A stretch of 64,000 nucleotides of DNA from Motiliproteus sp047633175 (GCA_047633175.1 JBLIEQ010000003.1:1-64000), one strand, 5' to 3'; positions 15,719 to 24,989 are shown, counted from the first letter of the stretch. A program made the numbers and translations. The notes: generated by a model not told the origin, from the sequence alone.

Positions 15719-17536
15719 TCAGAACCCTATATTCAGCGCCAGGCTCAGGTGGGTATCCTCACTGTCGTCATTGGCCACAATCCGCACCAGGCGGCCATTG
15801 AGTGAAACCTGCTCTGAAATCTCTCCGTTTACGCCCAGAGTGATTCGACCATAGCTGGCATCTTCGCTGATCGACTGCAGGGTAAAGCGATTATCGGGCG
15901 CATTGGCCAATGCGGCCGAGACCGGGTCGGGATCGCCGCTCAAACGCTGTTCCCAGGCAACGGCAGCGAACGGCTGCCAGCGCCCCTGGTTAGACTGCAG
16001 CTGCCAGCCCAGGCTACCCATTAGCTGCCTATCCGTCTGTCGACCAAATTTCATCGCCGTGGCGCTGCCTGTCGCGGTGTCTTCGGTAAAACCAGACAGG
16101 CTTTGAAGCTGATAACCCAGCCGTGCAGTCGGCCCCTGGCTCAGACTCCCCTCGGTAATAAGGTAGTTAACCCCTAGTTGCATGCCAAGCTGCATACCCT
16201 CGGTGCGGCCCTCAACGGCACGCGTCGCCTGCCCCAGCTCGACCTTACGATGGGTCTCATAGTCGGCGTCGGTGACGACCAGACTCGTTTGCCACTGCCA
16301 CTCGGACCGTTGCCAGGCGCCGAACAGACTCATGGATCTGGACTGAGTATCCACCGAGCCGCCGGCCAGGTCTGCGGTGCCTTTACTAAAATTAAAACCG
16401 AAGCCCACACTGTGGTCCGCAGCGCGCTGGGTGACCCCGACCCCAACCGCTGCCCGACTACCCTCGAGCTCGGCGCTACCCTGCCCCCCCTCACCGCTGA
16501 CCCACAGATCGGTACTGTCTTGGGCCTGCCGGATGGATTGCGCTATACGCCCATCAATCGCATCGATCAGTGCCCGCTGCTGGTAGCGTGCGGCACGACC
16601 GACCCCCTGCGCAAAGGCAGGTGCGGCCAGAATGCTCTGCACGTAATCACTGGTGATCTGGTGGCCACCGCTGGTCGGATGTACGCCGTCCGCATAGAGG
16701 AAGCTCTGCTCTGTCCCTGCGGTATAACCGTCAGCCCCCTCGACACAGAGCAGCGAGGCAGTGCTTCCGCAGGCAGGCGTGCTGACATCGGTAAAACCAT
16801 AGATTCCCGGCTGCGCCTGAACTTCGTTAAGCAGCGCGAAGGTATCGACTGGGATCACCTCGACCCCAGCCGCCTGCAGCGTTTTTAGCAAGGCGTCGTT
16901 GTAACCCGCCGACAGCGCTGTCAGGCCCGCTGCGGCTGTGGCACCCTGAGACACACCGAAGGGGGTAGCACCTATATCCGGAACGACAGGCACCAGGACA
17001 TAGCGCGCGCCAGCGGCCCGCAAGGCACTTATCGCCGCTACCTGCTCGCTCGCTGTGGTCGTGATGTACGTCGTCACATCGGCCGGAGGCACATTGCCAC
17101 CCGCGATCCAGAAGATATCGTTGGCACCGCCCCACAGCGAATAGAGCGCATCAGGATCGGCCACGCCACCGTTGGCGGTCAGGTAGTCCTGCACCTGGGT
17201 CGCGATCGGCGTGGCTCCATCGGCAGGCGCGTCGCCGATGCCGGGCAGATCACTGATGCGCGCCCCACCCTCGGCGTAGTTGGTACCGCCCTGATTGCCG
17301 GGGCTCAGGGACACGCCATAGCGGTCGGCCAGCAGATCCGACCAGACCGGCCCCGGATTGGTGGTGAACTTCCCTGCGCCAGTATAGCTGGGGTCATTCT
17401 GAAGGAGTATGGGTAAAAAAGAACCTGAGTCGGTGAGGCTATCTCCAAAAAAAATGGTATTACTGAAATCCGCAGCCTGAACCTGCGGAACCAGGAGTGC
17501 AGTTATCAGGACACTGAGTATCTTCTTGTGAGTCAT
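15719..17536 (-). CDS. estA: GDSL esterase/lipase autotransporter (EstA-like)
   Basis: A 605-residue outer-membrane esterase of the type V secretion family. It has a signal peptide (1-21, VQAADFS). A GDSL passenger carries the catalytic Ser in FFGDSLTDSG (about 30-38), GGTNYAEGGAR for block II, GGANDIF for block III, and the Asp/His pair in DGVHPTSGGH (about 285-294). The last ~260 residues form an autotransporter beta-barrel with alternating aromatic strands and a terminal Phe (SLALNIGF), as the BAM signal requires. In Pseudomonas, EstA affects rhamnolipid production and motility. No partner gene is adjacent. Confidence 0.93.
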   Translation of the reverse strand: MTHKKILSVLITALLVPQVQAADFSNTIFFGDSLTDSGSFLPILLQNDPSYTGAGKFTTNPGPVWSDLLADRYGVSLSPGNQGGTNYAEGGARISDLPGIGDAPADGATPIATQVQDYLTANGGVADPDALYSLWGGANDIFWIAGGNVPPADVTTYITTTASEQVAAISALRAAGARYVLVPVVPDIGATPFGVSQGATAAAGLTALSAGYNDALLKTLQAAGVEVIPVDTFALLNEVQAQPGIYGFTDVSTPACGSTASLLCVEGADGYTAGTEQSFLYADGVHPTSGGHQITSDYVQSILAAPAFAQGVGRAARYQQRALIDAIDGRIAQSIRQAQDSTDLWVSGEGGQGSAELEGSRAAVGVGVTQRAADHSVGFGFNFSKGTADLAGGSVDTQSRSMSLFGAWQRSEWQWQTSLVVTDADYETHRKVELGQATRAVEGRTEGMQLGMQLGVNYLITEGSLSQGPTARLGYQLQSLSGFTEDTATGSATAMKFGRQTDRQLMGSLGWQLQSNQGRWQPFAAVAWEQRLSGDPDPVSAALANAPDNRFTLQSISEDASYGRITLGVNGEISEQVSLNGRLVRIVANDDSEDTHLSLALNIGF

Positions 17537-17678
17537 ATGAGCATTCCATTGTTGTTATTGTTTTCGGATAGAGGCTAATAACCCCTTTGCTACGACAACT
17601 ACAACAAATCACGGCTGCTGGCAAATATTTTTTGCCAAGCTATCTCAACAGCAGGAATTTATGAGTTCATTGCTAACC

Positions 17679-17702
17679 GAAAATAAATCTGTCCCCTTTA
17701 AT
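17679..17702. repeat. AAATAAATCTGTCCCC element, copy 1
   Basis: A 24-base unit identical to 19436-19459, with a near-identical copy (two mismatches) at 17770-17793. The same short sequence is familiar around REP-associated or IS200-like elements in gammaproteobacteria, but no transposase is present here. Confidence 0.8.
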
Positions 17703-17769
17703 CCGTAGCGTGTGCGGAGGCACGAACCGCATCAGACAGGGTAGCAATGCCTGATGCCGTAAGAGAACA

Positions 17770-17793
17770 GAACATAAATCTGTCCCCTATAAT
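17770..17793. repeat. AAATAAATCTGTCCCC element, copy 2
   Basis: Same direction as copies 1 and 3, with two substitutions. Together with copy 1 it lies on the 5' side of glpD. Confidence 0.8.
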
Positions 17794-17883
17794 CGCTCTG
17801 TTAAATAACACCGGCATCCTGGAACAGCAAACCGGTGGTGTTTTCCCGTAGGGTTACCTGATAAATATTCCTGAACTACCCAT

Positions 17884-17904
17884 CCCCGTACCAGAAGTAC
17901 GGGG
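17884..17904 (+). promoter_or_regulatory. Perfect hairpin in the glpD leader
   Basis: CCCCGTAC-CAGAA-GTACGGGG: 8-bp stem and 5-base loop, 18 bases before the glpD ATG and just ahead of the GGAG ribosome site. It could be an operator or a translational control stem. Confidence 0.6.
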
Positions 17905-17922
17905 TATCTAACGGAGATACCG

Positions 17923-19437
17923 ATGAAAACAGAGCCCACAGTACTGGATCTGCTGGTGGTCGGCGGCGGCATCAACGGTGCCGGAATCGCACTCGACGCC
18001 TCGGGTCGAGGGCTCAGGGTGATACTCTGCGAAATGAATGATCTGGCTTCCGGCACCTCATCCAACAGCAGCAAACTGATCCACGGTGGACTGCGCTATC
18101 TTGAGCATTATGAATTTAGGCTGGTACGTGAAGGCCTGAAAGAACGTGAGGTATTGCTTAAAAAAGCCCCTCATATCATCCGTCCGCTACGGTTCCGACT
18201 GCCGCACCAAAAACATTTGCGGCCATCCTGGATGATTCGCATCGGCCTATTCCTCTACGATCATCTCAGCAAGAGGATGACGCTGGCGGGCTCCCACGGC
18301 ATTAAATTCGCGATCGACAGCCCGTTGAATGCCGCAATCACGCGCGGTTTCGAGTACTCGGACGGCTGGGTAGATGACGCCCGACTCGTGGTTCTCAACG
18401 CGATGGCAGCCCGTGAGCAAGGTGCCGATATACGCACCCGGACACGCTGTATCAAGGCGGTACGTGTCGGCCCACTGTGGGAGATCACCCTCGAAAACCA
18501 GATAACTAGGGAGACCGAGGTGATCAAGACGCGCGCCCTGATCAATGCCGCAGGACCCTGGGTATCGAGCCTCTTCGATACATTGATGACAGCCAAACCA
18601 CCCAAGCCTATACGGCTGATCAAGGGCAGCCACATAGTCGTGCCTCGACTGCACGACCAACCCGAGGCTTATATCCTCCAGAATAAAGATAACCGGATCA
18701 TCTTCGTCATCCCCTTCGAAGACGACTTTTCGCTGATCGGAACCACCGACATCGAATACCAGGGAAACCCAGCGGATGCAGCGATTTCGAAGGCCGAGAC
18801 TGACTACCTGATAGAGATTTCCAACAGCTATTTTAAAAAGCAGATCTCGAGCGCCGATGTGGTGATGAGCTATGCAGGTGTTCGGCCGCTGCTCGATGAT
18901 GAATCGAGTTCGGCCCAGGCGGTGAGCCGCGATTATAGCTTCGACCTGGACCACGCTGCAGGACAGGCCCCGTTGTTGTCTGTTTTTGGTGGCAAGATCA
19001 CCACCTACCGCAAACTGTCCGAGGCGGCGGTCAACGCTATCTGCGAGTACTTCCCCCAGGCAGGCCATGCGTGGACCGCAAAATCACTGCTTCCAGGGGG
19101 CGATTTTCAGTGCAAGGAAAGCTTTCAAACCAGCCTTCTACGCAAGCATCCCTGGCTTCCCAGCCAGGTCGCCAAGCGTTATGTGCGCACGTACGGTACC
19201 CTGAGTCATCACATCCTGGACGGCGCCTCCTCCGTGGCTGAGCTGGGGAAACACTTCGGCGCAGGCCTTTATCAACGTGAGGTGGACTATCTGCTTACCT
19301 ACGAATGGGCCTGCAGCGTCGAGGATATTATCTGGCGCCGCACCAAGCTTGGCTTACATCTATCCGCGACAGACCAGCAAAGCCTGGGGGAGAGCCTGCT
19401 CGAGGCAGACAGACGCCTGGACGCGATTAAATGTTGA
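17923..19437 (+). CDS. glpD: Aerobic glycerol-3-phosphate dehydrogenase GlpD
   Basis: A 504-residue FAD enzyme of the inner membrane face that oxidises glycerol 3-phosphate to dihydroxyacetone phosphate and passes electrons to quinone. The N-terminal dinucleotide fold is LLVVGGGINGAGIALDASGRG (split as GGGINGAG near residues 13-20). The GlpD signatures SGTSSNSSKLIHGGLRYLE (about 43-61) and FGGKITTYRKL (about 355) are intact. Length matches E. coli GlpD (501). No glpF, glpK or glpR is adjacent. The gene is bracketed by AAATAAATCTGTCCCC elements, and its stop codon overlaps the start of the 3' copy. Confidence 0.95.
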   Translation: MKTEPTVLDLLVVGGGINGAGIALDASGRGLRVILCEMNDLASGTSSNSSKLIHGGLRYLEHYEFRLVREGLKEREVLLKKAPHIIRPLRFRLPHQKHLRPSWMIRIGLFLYDHLSKRMTLAGSHGIKFAIDSPLNAAITRGFEYSDGWVDDARLVVLNAMAAREQGADIRTRTRCIKAVRVGPLWEITLENQITRETEVIKTRALINAAGPWVSSLFDTLMTAKPPKPIRLIKGSHIVVPRLHDQPEAYILQNKDNRIIFVIPFEDDFSLIGTTDIEYQGNPADAAISKAETDYLIEISNSYFKKQISSADVVMSYAGVRPLLDDESSSAQAVSRDYSFDLDHAAGQAPLLSVFGGKITTYRKLSEAAVNAICEYFPQAGHAWTAKSLLPGGDFQCKESFQTSLLRKHPWLPSQVAKRYVRTYGTLSHHILDGASSVAELGKHFGAGLYQREVDYLLTYEWACSVEDIIWRRTKLGLHLSATDQQSLGESLLEADRRLDAIKC

Positions 19438-19459
19438 AAATAAATCTGTCCCCTTTAAT
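19436..19459. repeat. AAATAAATCTGTCCCC element, copy 3
   Basis: Identical over 24 bases to copy 1. Its first two bases are the GA of the glpD stop codon, so the element abuts the coding end exactly. Confidence 0.85.
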
Positions 19460-19594
19460 GAGAACGAACGGAGCCGGTTAATACACAGTCGATGGGGCCG
19501 ACTAACCTTCTGATATAGATATCGATATACTACGTTTTTTGTATCTCAGTTGTATTTTGAAATACTCTAGCTGTAGTCTTATTGAGACCGTTGT

Positions 19595-21751
19595 ATGTCA
19601 TTAGCTCTTCTGCACACTACCGCCACTGGTAAATTAACCAGGCTGGTTTTACCCCTATCGGCCCCTGTACCGGTGACCCCTGAGGCAAACTACAGCCTGA
19701 TTGATCAAGCGACCGGAACCCCCCCCACAGACTTAAGACTTTTTAAAGACGGTGATGACCTGATTATCACGAAGTCTGGTGAACAGCTTACAAAAATAGA
19801 AAATTTCTTCGCACAAAATACCGATGCAACCTTCGCCACCGATGGCAGCACAGTGGCGGCTCAGGCCCCATCAGGCAGCCTGGTATACTCAACGGCAGAG
19901 GTGACAATAGATACAACGCAAGCCCAGGGCTCCCTAGTATGGGAGTCACAGGCGGCCGCTGCCTCATCGCCTCTGTCCAGCACAGGATCCATGCTTGTCT
20001 TCGGCGGTCTGGTGATGGGTGGCTCAATCCTTGTCAACCGGGATTCACAGAGTGAAGCTCCGAGCAGCATCGGCTTTGTTGCCGATGGTTATATTCAGGA
20101 TGCCCAACTCTACGCCGATACCAATGGCAACGGGATTGCCGAAGAGAGTGAATTGCTTGTCGGCGTAGTAACCAATGAAAAGGGTGAGTTTACCCTCCCG
20201 GCTATCTATGGAAACACCGCGTTACTTGCGGTAGGCGGTACCAATACCGACACCGGAATCACCAATACAGTGGTATTAAGTACCCCTGCCGGTTCATTGG
20301 TCGTCAACCCGCTGACCACTATCGTTAACGAATATTTAAAAACCAACAGCGGTACAACCCTAGAACAGGCTGAGAAGGCCGTTCAAACCGCCCTTGGAAT
20401 AAGAGACCTGCCTGTGGGCCAAACCCTCACAACCTATGACCCCATCGCCAGTAATGATGTCGCCACGCAAAAAATTGCCGCGCAAATCGTGGAGATCGCC
20501 GCGCAAGCGCAGGCAACCAGTGACGACGCTGCGGGTACGGCGGGTACGCAGGTTTTCACAAACTTAGCCGGCTTAGTGAAAGAAACGACTACCGGCTCGG
20601 AGCCGCTAAAACTCTCCGATACAACCGTGATTAAGAGTGCCATTAAAGATATACAGGGTATTGATGAAGAAGCCAGCGCTGCGATAGCCGCACAGAATCA
20701 GAAAATCGATGAGGCGAGTGACATCGCTGCGATCTCTGCGCAACAAAAAGCTCCGATTGTTTCCCTGACGACTGATACCGGTGTCTCACAGACCGACCTC
20801 GTCACTAATCTGGGCACCTTAAAGATCACCGGAAAGCAGCTTGATGCCACCACAGAATACAGCCTTAATGGAGATGATAACTGGACGAAAGAATTTAAAG
20901 CAAGCGAAGGTAGCAATACCGTTTACGTGCGCCAAGTCGGGCCCGAAGAGGGTCAAATAAGTAGCGTTACGTCGCTGACCTTTACCTATGACAGCACAGC
21001 TCCTGATGCATCTTTCACGATCAATGATCAAGGCGAGGTATTGATACAGAGCACTGAAGTCGGAACCGCCTATTTAGTAAAAGTCACTAAGGATTCAGCC
21101 GCCCCCGCAAGTGTTGCCGATATCACCAGCCTGGGCGAAGATCAATACAGCAGTGTGGTGATCGAAACCGTCGATACTGACACGCTAATGGCAGCGTTAA
21201 GCAACGGTGATTATAAGCTGTACTCGGCAGACAGCGCGGGAAATCTATCGGGCTCAGCGCAGGATACGGTATCCATAAGCAATACCACCAGCGTCGTGTT
21301 CAATCTGGCGGCGGGGACATCGACGACTGATGCAGGAGGCGAGCGTATATTTGATCCCTTTATCTCCTATGATATCTCAATTGTCGTAAAGTCAAACACA
21401 GCTAAATTGGCATCCTTTGACCAGGGTCATAGGTGGGCCGGCGCAGAGAATCTCGGAGCCGACGATACGATCACCTTGGTAAGTTTCGAGGGCACCCCGT
21501 TGCAACAGAACCACCAAAAGTCCGTAAATAAAGTTGTGCTCACTACGAGCAAGGCAAGCTGGGCACATTATGAAGTCATAGCTTCCCTTAATATTACCCA
21601 GACTCTCTTGGCAGCAAACCTGACTACAGGAGGCATGTTCCAACGGAAACACAGTATAAATAAAGTTTCAGTTGATCTCTGGACAGGCGCCGACGGCCTC
21701 CCATCGTTTACTAATATGTCTGGGGTCACGTACGCCACGTACGTTTCATAA
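19595..21751 (+). CDS. Large secreted protein with BapA-like N-terminal prefix and shared C-terminal domain
   Basis: A 718-residue protein with no classical signal peptide. Residues 1-125 resemble the prefix domain of BapA/Lap-type biofilm proteins (LRLFKDGDDLIITKSGEQ then IENFFAQ). A glycine/alanine hydrophobic stretch follows (STGSMLVFGGLVMGGSILV, about 130-148). Residues 160-330 have a 'GYIQDAQLYADTNGNGIAEE' start, an EF-hand-like loop typical of large adhesins, then LVVNPLTTIVNEY. One Ig-like unit follows (about 385-470). Residues 565-718 are the C-terminal domain also found at 1311 and 41047 (ISYDISIVV, NLGADDTITLV, TTGGMF, VDLWTG). It is probably a type I-secreted surface protein; no transporter genes are nearby. 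Confidence 0.75.
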   Translation: MSLALLHTTATGKLTRLVLPLSAPVPVTPEANYSLIDQATGTPPTDLRLFKDGDDLIITKSGEQLTKIENFFAQNTDATFATDGSTVAAQAPSGSLVYSTAEVTIDTTQAQGSLVWESQAAAASSPLSSTGSMLVFGGLVMGGSILVNRDSQSEAPSSIGFVADGYIQDAQLYADTNGNGIAEESELLVGVVTNEKGEFTLPAIYGNTALLAVGGTNTDTGITNTVVLSTPAGSLVVNPLTTIVNEYLKTNSGTTLEQAEKAVQTALGIRDLPVGQTLTTYDPIASNDVATQKIAAQIVEIAAQAQATSDDAAGTAGTQVFTNLAGLVKETTTGSEPLKLSDTTVIKSAIKDIQGIDEEASAAIAAQNQKIDEASDIAAISAQQKAPIVSLTTDTGVSQTDLVTNLGTLKITGKQLDATTEYSLNGDDNWTKEFKASEGSNTVYVRQVGPEEGQISSVTSLTFTYDSTAPDASFTINDQGEVLIQSTEVGTAYLVKVTKDSAAPASVADITSLGEDQYSSVVIETVDTDTLMAALSNGDYKLYSADSAGNLSGSAQDTVSISNTTSVVFNLAAGTSTTDAGGERIFDPFISYDISIVVKSNTAKLASFDQGHRWAGAENLGADDTITLVSFEGTPLQQNHQKSVNKVVLTTSKASWAHYEVIASLNITQTLLAANLTTGGMFQRKHSINKVSVDLWTGADGLPSFTNMSGVTYATYVS

Positions 21752-21997
21752 TACCGACAGCGGTGAGAACGATGCGCGTTTGAATACTGAGGCTGCACCG
21801 TTCAGGTTAAATCAGGGTACCCGGCCACAGCCGCCGGGCCCTGTTGGAGCGCCACCTGCTGCAACTCTGCCGGCGCAATCAACACCTGCGCCTGCTTGTT
21901 TGAAGCACTCATCTCTGGAGGGCGCAGCGCAGCCTCGCGGCATGCCCTTTCGCTACTGAATCCTGCGCTGCAGTCATTAATTAAATCCAAGCTGCCA
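21752..21997. other. Intergenic region with degenerate terminator related to 1905-1940
   Basis: 246 bp without a supported gene. At 21869-21900 a GGCGCA/TGCGCC stem followed by TGC-TTGTTT is recognisably related to the terminator after the Ig-like gene at 3-1790. A shared GTTAAA-CAG start before each suggests the whole 3' flank was duplicated with the C-terminal domain. A minus-strand open frame here is probably a by-product. Confidence 0.55.
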
Positions 21998-22450
21998 TCA
22001 AAAACCTTTATCACCTTTTACATCCAGCAAATAGTAGGTAATACCCAGGGCCAGGACGACGAAGCCCACCGCAAATACATGCATGGGGATCACTTCATCG
22101 AAGTCGATAATAATTATTTTCCTGGCCATAGCCATCAGCGCGGTCGCGACGACCAACCTCAGGGGGACGACATCAGTTCTCAGATATAAAACAATATTTT
22201 GAAATATTTCAATAGCGATCAGCACAGCCAGAAACGCTGCAAATGTTTTAAATATATCGGACAAACTCAGCAGCAGAAAAGGCGGTTCTAAGAGCTGTTT
22301 GTAGATCACATACACGACATCGGCCACCCCCCAAAATATAACGGCCACCATCAATACCGCCAAGATTCTTAAGGAAACTTTTATCGTCCGATGAAGAAAG
22401 CCGATTAAGGCATCGTCATGCTCCGTAGGCAGTTCATCATGTTTATTCAT
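21998..22450 (-). CDS. psiE: PsiE-like phosphate-starvation-inducible membrane protein
   Basis: A 150-residue inner-membrane protein with four predicted helices (about 26-48, 62-85, 93-113 and 122-142) and the PsiE-family stretch FQNIVLYLRTDVVPLRLVVATALMAMARKIIIIDF. The open frame extends upstream through a dispersed repeat, but the ATG at 22450 is chosen because GGGAGCT precedes it and the family begins here. Function is unknown; in E. coli psiE is PhoB-controlled. It lies 118 bp downstream of ppk1 on the same strand, consistent with phosphate-linked expression. Confidence 0.85.
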   Translation of the reverse strand: MNKHDELPTEHDDALIGFLHRTIKVSLRILAVLMVAVIFWGVADVVYVIYKQLLEPPFLLLSLSDIFKTFAAFLAVLIAIEIFQNIVLYLRTDVVPLRLVVATALMAMARKIIIIDFDEVIPMHVFAVGFVVLALGITYYLLDVKGDKGF

Positions 22451-22486
22451 CAACAGCTCCCTCCCTAAACATATTCTTGAAAACCC

Positions 22487-22518
22487 TGTAGGTCGGACTT
22501 TAGTCCGACAATGGCAGC
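22487..22518. repeat. Dispersed hairpin repeat between ppk1 and psiE
   Basis: GTCGGACT-TT-AGTCCGAC stem followed by AATGGCAGC. Its nearest relative is the unit at 40869-40900 read on the minus strand, which keeps TGTGGGTTAGGC, TTTAGCC and TATGGCAGC. Confidence 0.8.
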
Positions 22519-22568
22519 CCCCTGCTAACATTATAGGAATAAATATAGGCCCACAGGGCCGACCCACA

Positions 22569-24878
22569 TCAGTGGCTGAACTTGGTCAGCAAGCTGTACT
22601 GGGCATTCACCGGTTCTTCACCCTCGATACGCTGGGTACGGCTGTAGGAACCATCAGTATTCAGGCCCCAGGCCTGGGTATTATCGTGCAGATACAGCTC
22701 AAGATCCCTCAACACCCGCTGCGCCATCTTGGGCATCAGCAGCGGGAAGCAGGTCTCGACCCGGTTAAGCATATTGCGCTCCATAAAGTCGGCACTGGAG
22801 CAGTAAACCTGATGATCCCCGTTATTACAGAACCAGTAGATACGACTGTGTTCCAGAAAACGTCCGATGATGGAACGTACTCGAATCCGCTCCGATATCC
22901 CTTCGATCCCGGGGCGCAGGCAGCACATGCCACGCACGATCAGGTCGATCTCAACCCCGGCTTGCGAGGCCTTATAGAGTGCCTTAATAAGTCGCGGCTC
23001 GGTCAGACCGTTGAATTTGAGGATAATACGCGCAGGTTTGCCCTCTTTGGCATGACGGGCTTCGGCGTTGATCTTCTCCAGCATCGACTTATGCAGCGTA
23101 AAGGGCGCATTCAACAACCGTTTCAGGCGCAGGATCTTCCCCATCCCGGTCAGCTGCTGAAACATCTTCTGCACATCCGCCCCCACGTCGGGGTCGCAGG
23201 TCAGCAGGCTGTAATCGGTATAGAGGCGGGCATTGCCTGAATGGTAGTTACCAGTCCCCAAATGGGCGTAGTTAACGAACTTACTCCCTTCGCGACGCAC
23301 GATCAGCGCCATCTTGGCGTGGGTCTTATAGCCCACCACCCCATAGACCACCAGGGCGCCCGCCTCTTGCAAGCGGCTGGCCAGCGCCAGGTTATTGGCC
23401 TCATCGAAGCGCGCCCGCAGCTCGATTACCGCGGTCACCTCTTTATTGTTGCGCGCGGCATCCACCAGCGCGGTCACGATCTCGGAATCGGCGCCGCTGC
23501 GGTACAGGGTCTGGCGGATCGACAGTACCTGCGGGTCGCTGGCGGCCTGGCGCAGCAGATCCAGCACGGGAGTAAAGGATTCAAACGGATGATGCAGCAG
23601 CAGATCACCCTGTTTAAGGGTATCAAACAGGGTGCCCTTGCCGCGTAAGCGCTTGGGTAGCCCGGGGCTGAAGGGGGAGTATTTAAGTTCGGGGCGGTCA
23701 AGCAGGCCGGTCACGCTCATCATTCGGGTCAGGTTTACCGGCCCTGAGACCAGATAGAGTTCATCGTCGGTGAGGTTGTAGCGATTCAACAGAAAGCGCA
23801 CCAGTTCATCGGGGCAGGCCTGCGAGATCTCCAGCCGCACCGCATCGCCGTAATGACGGCTGTGGAGTTCGCCTCTGAGCGTGAGCGCAAGGTCTTCGAC
23901 CTCATTCTGATCAAAATCCAGATCGGCGTTGCGGGTCAGACGGAACTGGTACGAACCCAGGACCGTCATCCCTGGAAACAGTTCGTCGGCATGTTCATGA
24001 ATAATCGACGACAGAAACACCAGATTATTTGAGCCGTCAGGACACAGATCCTGGGGTAGTTTGATCACTCGGGGCAAAGAGCGTGGCGCGGGGATAATTG
24101 CCATACCGCTGTCACGCCCGAAGGCATCCTTACCATCGAGCTGTACGATAAAGTTCAGGCTCTTGTTGACCAGGCGCGGAAACGGGTGCGAGGGATCCAG
24201 CCCCAGCGGGCTGATAACCGGCTGGATAAACTCATCAAAGTACCCCCTTATCCACTCCTTCTGTGCTGCCGTCCATTCATTGCGCCTCAGGAAAAAGATC
24301 TGGTTGTCGTTGAGCGCAGGGAGCAGCACCTCATTAAGAATCTTGTACTGGCGCTCGACCAGCTCATGACAGCGGGCGCAGACCTCTTTGAGCACCGCCC
24401 TGGGATGCATGCTGTCGGCACCGGACTGCTCGCGACCAAATTTAAGTTGGTGACGCAGTTCGGCGACCCTGATCTCGAAGAACTCATCCAGATTACTGGA
24501 GAAGATCAGCAGAAACATCAGCCGCTCCAGCAGCGGGTGACTCTGGTCCAGCGATTGATCCAGCACCCGGCGGTTAAACTCGAGATGACTCAGATGGCGA
24601 TTGATATAGTAACTGCTGTCATTGACCTCCGGCGTATCTGCCGCAGGCGCGACTATCGATGGCAGCAGTTCCAGCTCGGTGCTGGGGGCAATCCCTGGTT
24701 CGGGCGCCTTTTCCGCTGTTGCAGAGGGAGAGGTCTGTGCTGCCGGCTCGGGCGCCTTTTCTTTACGAGAAGCCGGAGCGACCTCCCCTCCAGGAACGCC
24801 CTGAGTATCGATCGTCGCATCGACGTCTGCTGCGGCCTTGTTCAAACTGTTTTCTATCACTACGTACCCTCTACTCAT
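22569..24878 (-). CDS. ppk1: Polyphosphate kinase 1
   Basis: A 769-residue enzyme that makes polyphosphate from ATP. The PPK1 core starts at about residue 88 (YYINRHLSHLEFNRRVL), with the N-terminal four-helix region NLDEFFEIRVAELRHQ, the HHPFESFTPVLDLL head region, and the autophosphorylated His in NYAHLGTGNYHSGNARLYTD (about 540-560, split here). The family is usually about 690 residues. The extra ~85 N-terminal residues are Ala/Pro/Glu-rich and contain a near-duplicate EKAPEP unit, so they look disordered. PsiE, a small coiled-coil protein and a Na/Pi symporter lie alongside. Confidence 0.95.
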   Translation of the reverse strand: MSRGYVVIENSLNKAAADVDATIDTQGVPGGEVAPASRKEKAPEPAAQTSPSATAEKAPEPGIAPSTELELLPSIVAPAADTPEVNDSSYYINRHLSHLEFNRRVLDQSLDQSHPLLERLMFLLIFSSNLDEFFEIRVAELRHQLKFGREQSGADSMHPRAVLKEVCARCHELVERQYKILNEVLLPALNDNQIFFLRRNEWTAAQKEWIRGYFDEFIQPVISPLGLDPSHPFPRLVNKSLNFIVQLDGKDAFGRDSGMAIIPAPRSLPRVIKLPQDLCPDGSNNLVFLSSIIHEHADELFPGMTVLGSYQFRLTRNADLDFDQNEVEDLALTLRGELHSRHYGDAVRLEISQACPDELVRFLLNRYNLTDDELYLVSGPVNLTRMMSVTGLLDRPELKYSPFSPGLPKRLRGKGTLFDTLKQGDLLLHHPFESFTPVLDLLRQAASDPQVLSIRQTLYRSGADSEIVTALVDAARNNKEVTAVIELRARFDEANNLALASRLQEAGALVVYGVVGYKTHAKMALIVRREGSKFVNYAHLGTGNYHSGNARLYTDYSLLTCDPDVGADVQKMFQQLTGMGKILRLKRLLNAPFTLHKSMLEKINAEARHAKEGKPARIILKFNGLTEPRLIKALYKASQAGVEIDLIVRGMCCLRPGIEGISERIRVRSIIGRFLEHSRIYWFCNNGDHQVYCSSADFMERNMLNRVETCFPLLMPKMAQRVLRDLELYLHDNTQAWGLNTDGSYSRTQRIEGEEPVNAQYSLLTKFSH

Positions 24879-24989
24879 TTAATGCCTGTACCTGTATCGA
24901 AAGCTGCGTGTAGCATACTACGCATAGATGACAACTTGAGGTTATGGCCCACAAAAGGCTCTATCCAGTTAGTTATAGTCAAACTTTGC

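Larger units (their letters stand above)
17537..17922. other. Intergenic region with repeats between divergent estA-like gene and glpD
   Basis: 386 bp without a gene. It holds two copies of the AAATAAATCTGTCCCC element (17679, 17770), short inverted pairs such as GCATCAG/CTGATGC, and a hairpin immediately before glpD. Promoters for both divergent genes must lie here, but none stands out clearly. Confidence 0.6.

Noticed and set aside
17537..17922. Insertion sequence around glpD
   Set aside because: Repeats are present but no transposase or terminal inverted repeats; reported only as repeats.
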